DNA of 64,000 nt from Hyphomicrobium sp. (GTDB lineage: Bacteria > Pseudomonadota > Alphaproteobacteria > Rhizobiales > Hyphomicrobiaceae), in assembly GCA_016716675.1 (NCBI GenBank), contig JADJVG010000004.1:181127-245126 (forward strand), read 5' to 3'. The stretch's first letter is position 1; each line of letters begins with the position of its first letter. This document shows, piece by piece, positions 61,695 to 64,000 of this stretch. A program made the position numbers and the translations under genes. The notes beneath the pieces were generated by a model. The model worked only from the letters and a program-made list of their open reading frames with translations. It made no database searches and was not told where the DNA came from.

Positions 61695-62998
61695 CTACGC
61701 CGCCTTTCCGCCATCCGCGGTTCTGGCGCTTTCGAGGATGGCAGTAACCCCCATGCCGCCGGCCGTACACACCGAAATCAAGCCCCGGCCGCCGTGAATC
61801 GACAGCAATTTGGCGAGGTTTGCGACGATGCGCGCGCCCGTCGCCGCAAACGGATGCCCGAAAGCCAGCGACGAACCCATCACGTTCAGCTTGGCGCGGT
61901 CGATCGAGCCGAGCGGCGCATCCTTGCCGAGCACGTTCTTGCAGTACGCCGGATCTTCCCAGGCCTTCAGCGTCGCCAGAACCTGGGCCGCGAACGCTTC
62001 GTGGATTTCATAGAAATCGAAATCCTGAAGTTTCAATCCGGCCCGGTCGAGCATTTTAGAAACAGCAATTGTCGGCGCCATCAGCAGACCTTCGCCAGCC
62101 ACGAAGTTGTTGGACGCATGCTGCCCGAATGTCAGATAGGCGAGCACAGGAATGCCGTTCTTCGCGGCCCACTCTTCGGAAGAAATCAGTACGGCAGCGG
62201 CGCCGTCGGTCAGCGGGGTCGAATTGGCGGCCGTCATCGTGCCGCGCTCCGACTTCTCGAAGGCGTTCTTGAGGGTGGCCAGCTTTTCGAGCGAAATATC
62301 CTCGCGCAGATTGTTGTCGCGATACACCCCCGCACACGGCACCATCAGATCGTCCATGTAGCCAGACGCATAAGCGGCAGCAGCCTTCTTGTGGCTTTCG
62401 ACCGCCAACTGATCCTGCTCGGCGCGGAATTTTCCATTCCTGCGCCATCAGTTCGCAATGCTGCCCCATGGAAAGACCAGTGCGCGGTTCCGAGACCATC
62501 GGCGGCTGGGGCGCCAGTTCGCCGGGCGACAGCCCCTTGAACACTTTGAGCTTGTCGAGCGGCGTCTTGGCGAGGCCGACGTCCACTAAGCGCTTGGAGA
62601 ATTTTTTCGTAAACACGATCGGCGCGTCCGAGGTTGTATCGGAACCAACCGCAATCGCGCTTTCAATCTCACCGGTTGCGATCTTGGCCGCCGACATCAT
62701 CGCCGCCTGCAAGCTCGTGCCGCACGCCTGGATCAGCGTGACGCCCGGCGTTGACGGTGCCAGCTTAGACGACAGCACCGCTTCACGCGCCAGATTGAAA
62801 TCCTTGGAATGGGTGACGACCGCGCCGCCGACCACTTCGTCGATATGCTTGCCCTTGAGCTTGAACTTATCGGCAAGGCCGTTCAGCGCCGCCGCCATCA
62901 TCCTTGGAGTTCGAGAGATCGGCGTAGAGCGGATTGGAACGGCAGAACGGGATGCGCGTGCCGCCGAGGACCGCAACGCGCCGCAGGGTGCCTGTCAT
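61695..62998 (-). pseudogene. Acetyl-CoA C-acetyltransferase (thiolase, FadI-like), two frameshifts
   Basis: Start ATG 62998 with MTGTLRRVAVLGGTRIPFCR. An extra base near 62903 (AAGG for AAG) shifts the frame; it continues MMAAALNGLADKFKLKGKHI with the nucleophile Cys in TLIQACGTSLQAAMM. Near 62424, in the CG-repeat after EWKIPR, a second indel shifts it again. The C-terminal half is then normal: FYEIHEAFAAQVLATLKAWE, LAFGHPFAATGARIVANLAK and the second Cys in GLISVCTAGGMGVTAI. About 430 residues if repaired, normal thiolase length. With the dehydrogenase gene upstream it forms a fadIJ-type beta-oxidation operon. Sequence errors are quite possible. Confidence 0.85.
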
Positions 62999-63013
62999 AT
63001 TTCGGTCTCCGGA

Positions 63014-64000
63014 TTATTCTGCGGCTGCGCGCGTGGACGATTGATCGGTGGGGGACTGTGTTGATTTGTAGTGTAACGGCCCGCCGCGGAACGGCGCGAA
63101 GCCGGTGCCGAAGATCATGCCGGCATCGACCAGATCGGCGCTTTCGACAACGCCTTCGTCCAGTGACTTCCGGCTTTCAGCGATCATCGGCTCGATTAAT
63201 TCGCGGCCCAGCTTGTCGAGTTCGGCCTTGGAATACTGCGTGGCGGATTTAACCGGCTTACCGTCCTTCCAGGTATAGAACCCTTCGCCCGTCTTCTTGC
63301 CGAGACGGCCCGAGGCGACGAGACGATCAAGCCGTGAGCCTTCGCTCGATTGGCCGAGGATCTTCGCCACATGCGCGCAGACATCAAGACCGACGTTGTC
63401 GGCGAGTTCGATCGGTCCCATCGGCATGCCGAACGACCGCGCGGCTTCGTCGATCTTTTCCTTGTCCTCGCCCTTCTCTAAGCGCTCCATCGCCGCGAAC
63501 ATGTACGGCGTCAGAACCTTGTTCACGAGGAACCCCGGCACGTCCTTGGTGATCAGCGGGAACTTGTCGATTGCGGTGACGAACGCGGCGCCCTTTTTCA
63601 CTTCCTCTTCGCGCGTCTTCGATCCGCGCACCACTTCGACCAGCGGCATCTGCGGAACCGGCGAGAAGAAATGCAGACCGATGAGATGGCCAGGGTCTTT
63701 CATCGGTGCGGAGATGTCTTCGAGTTTCAGCGACGAGGTATTGGTCGCCAGCACCGCGCCCGGCTTGATCTTGGTTTCCAAATCCGCGAACAGCTTCTGC
63801 TTCACGTCCAGCCGTTCGACGATCGCCTCGATGATGACGTCGGCGCGGGCGATCCCTTTTCCCTCCGGGTCGGCGATCAGACGCTGCTTGGCGGCGGCCT
63901 TCAGAGGTTTGGTTTTGAACTTGCGGCTGAACAGTTTGCCTTGCCCGGCGATGCCCTTGGCAAGCTGCTCGGCATTGATGTCTTGCAGCGTCACTTCCAT
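63014..64000 (-). CDS. fadJ: 3-hydroxyacyl-CoA dehydrogenase/enoyl-CoA hydratase (FadJ/FadB-like), C-terminal part
   Basis: The gene enters from the right edge; about 328 C-terminal residues are present, and the Met at 64000 is probably internal. NAD-domain end (ATNTSSLKLEDISAPMKDPG), catalytic region IGLHFFSPVPQMPLVEVVRG and PGFLVNKVLTPYMFAAMERL, then the two C-terminal dehydrogenase domains with GPIELADNVGLDVCAHVAKI. It would oxidise 3-hydroxyacyl-CoA in beta-oxidation. 15 bases separate it from the thiolase gene, the usual fadJ-fadI operon order. Confidence 0.87.
   Translation of the reverse strand: MEVTLQDINAEQLAKGIAGQGKLFSRKFKTKPLKAAAKQRLIADPEGKGIARADVIIEAIVERLDVKQKLFADLETKIKPGAVLATNTSSLKLEDISAPMKDPGHLIGLHFFSPVPQMPLVEVVRGSKTREEEVKKGAAFVTAIDKFPLITKDVPGFLVNKVLTPYMFAAMERLEKGEDKEKIDEAARSFGMPMGPIELADNVGLDVCAHVAKILGQSSEGSRLDRLVASGRLGKKTGEGFYTWKDGKPVKSATQYSKAELDKLGRELIEPMIAESRKSLDEGVVESADLVDAGMIFGTGFAPFRGGPLHYKSTQSPTDQSSTRAAAE

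Overview
The window is typical alphaproteobacterial DNA: moderate to high G+C, dense genes and short intergenic gaps. Its gene content suggests a methylotrophic member of the Hyphomicrobiales, and Hyphomicrobium or a close relative is my best guess. The strongest pointer is a 735-residue protein at 19612-21819 that closely matches, from memory, dimethylamine dehydrogenase of Hyphomicrobium. A malyl-CoA lyase gene (serine or ethylmalonyl-CoA cycle) also fits. No rRNA, CRISPR array, prophage or insertion sequence was recognised.

Positions 1-24100 form a methylated-amine utilisation island. It opens with the end of an ABC-transporter binding protein, then a leftward TPR-like protein and GntR/FadR-type regulator. 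Divergent from these runs a long rightward operon: a trimethylamine-dehydrogenase-like flavoprotein (frameshifted near its end); a membrane Fe-S oxidoreductase fused to electron-transfer-flavoprotein beta; ETF alpha; an APC permease; the three core genes of a haem-dependent oxidative N-demethylase (HODM/Dmm); and two GcvT-like proteins that would capture formaldehyde on tetrahydrofolate. A clean terminator follows at 16160-16188. Next come a degenerate NuoE/NuoF-like protein, small genes and a NarL-type regulator. Facing left are intact dimethylamine dehydrogenase with a cupin, and a coupled trio of DMT transporter, winged-helix protein and 38-residue membrane peptide. The implied route is TMA to DMA to methylamine. 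Dehydrogenase electrons would enter the membrane through a tethered ETF, and a parallel oxygenase would use NAD(P)H and O2. A shared ACCAAATGG dyad lies upstream of both dehydrogenase genes.

Positions 25177-28875 encode a large surface protein with SdrD-B-type repeats. Positions 29043-34110 carry a fluoroacetate-dehalogenase-like hydrolase, an NTF2-FMO fusion, a MEKHLA protein, a DUF1194 protein and a periplasmic SRPBCC-like protein. Positions 34186-47354 are mostly housekeeping: hemN, a porin, a UbiH-like hydroxylase, an LpxL-like acyltransferase, tandem Cys-rich secreted proteins, malyl-CoA lyase, hspQ, panD and a nitrilase-family enzyme. A CAU-anticodon tRNA follows at 47504.

Positions 47730-51137 hold an HlyD plus two-permease export system without an ATPase gene. 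Positions 51300-52930 are a graveyard of acyl-CoA genes, including a deletion chimera. From 52951 to the end lipid metabolism dominates: enoyl-CoA hydratase, a ketosynthase/ACP pair, FadD, a MerR regulator, cyclopropane synthase, a thiolase with two frameshifts and a partial 3-hydroxyacyl-CoA dehydrogenase.

Several otherwise well-conserved genes carry one- or two-base indels (near 4711, 5140, 18994, 44534, 62424 and 62903). Some may be assembly errors. The 51300-52930 lesions include an in-frame stop and gene fusions and look like real decay.
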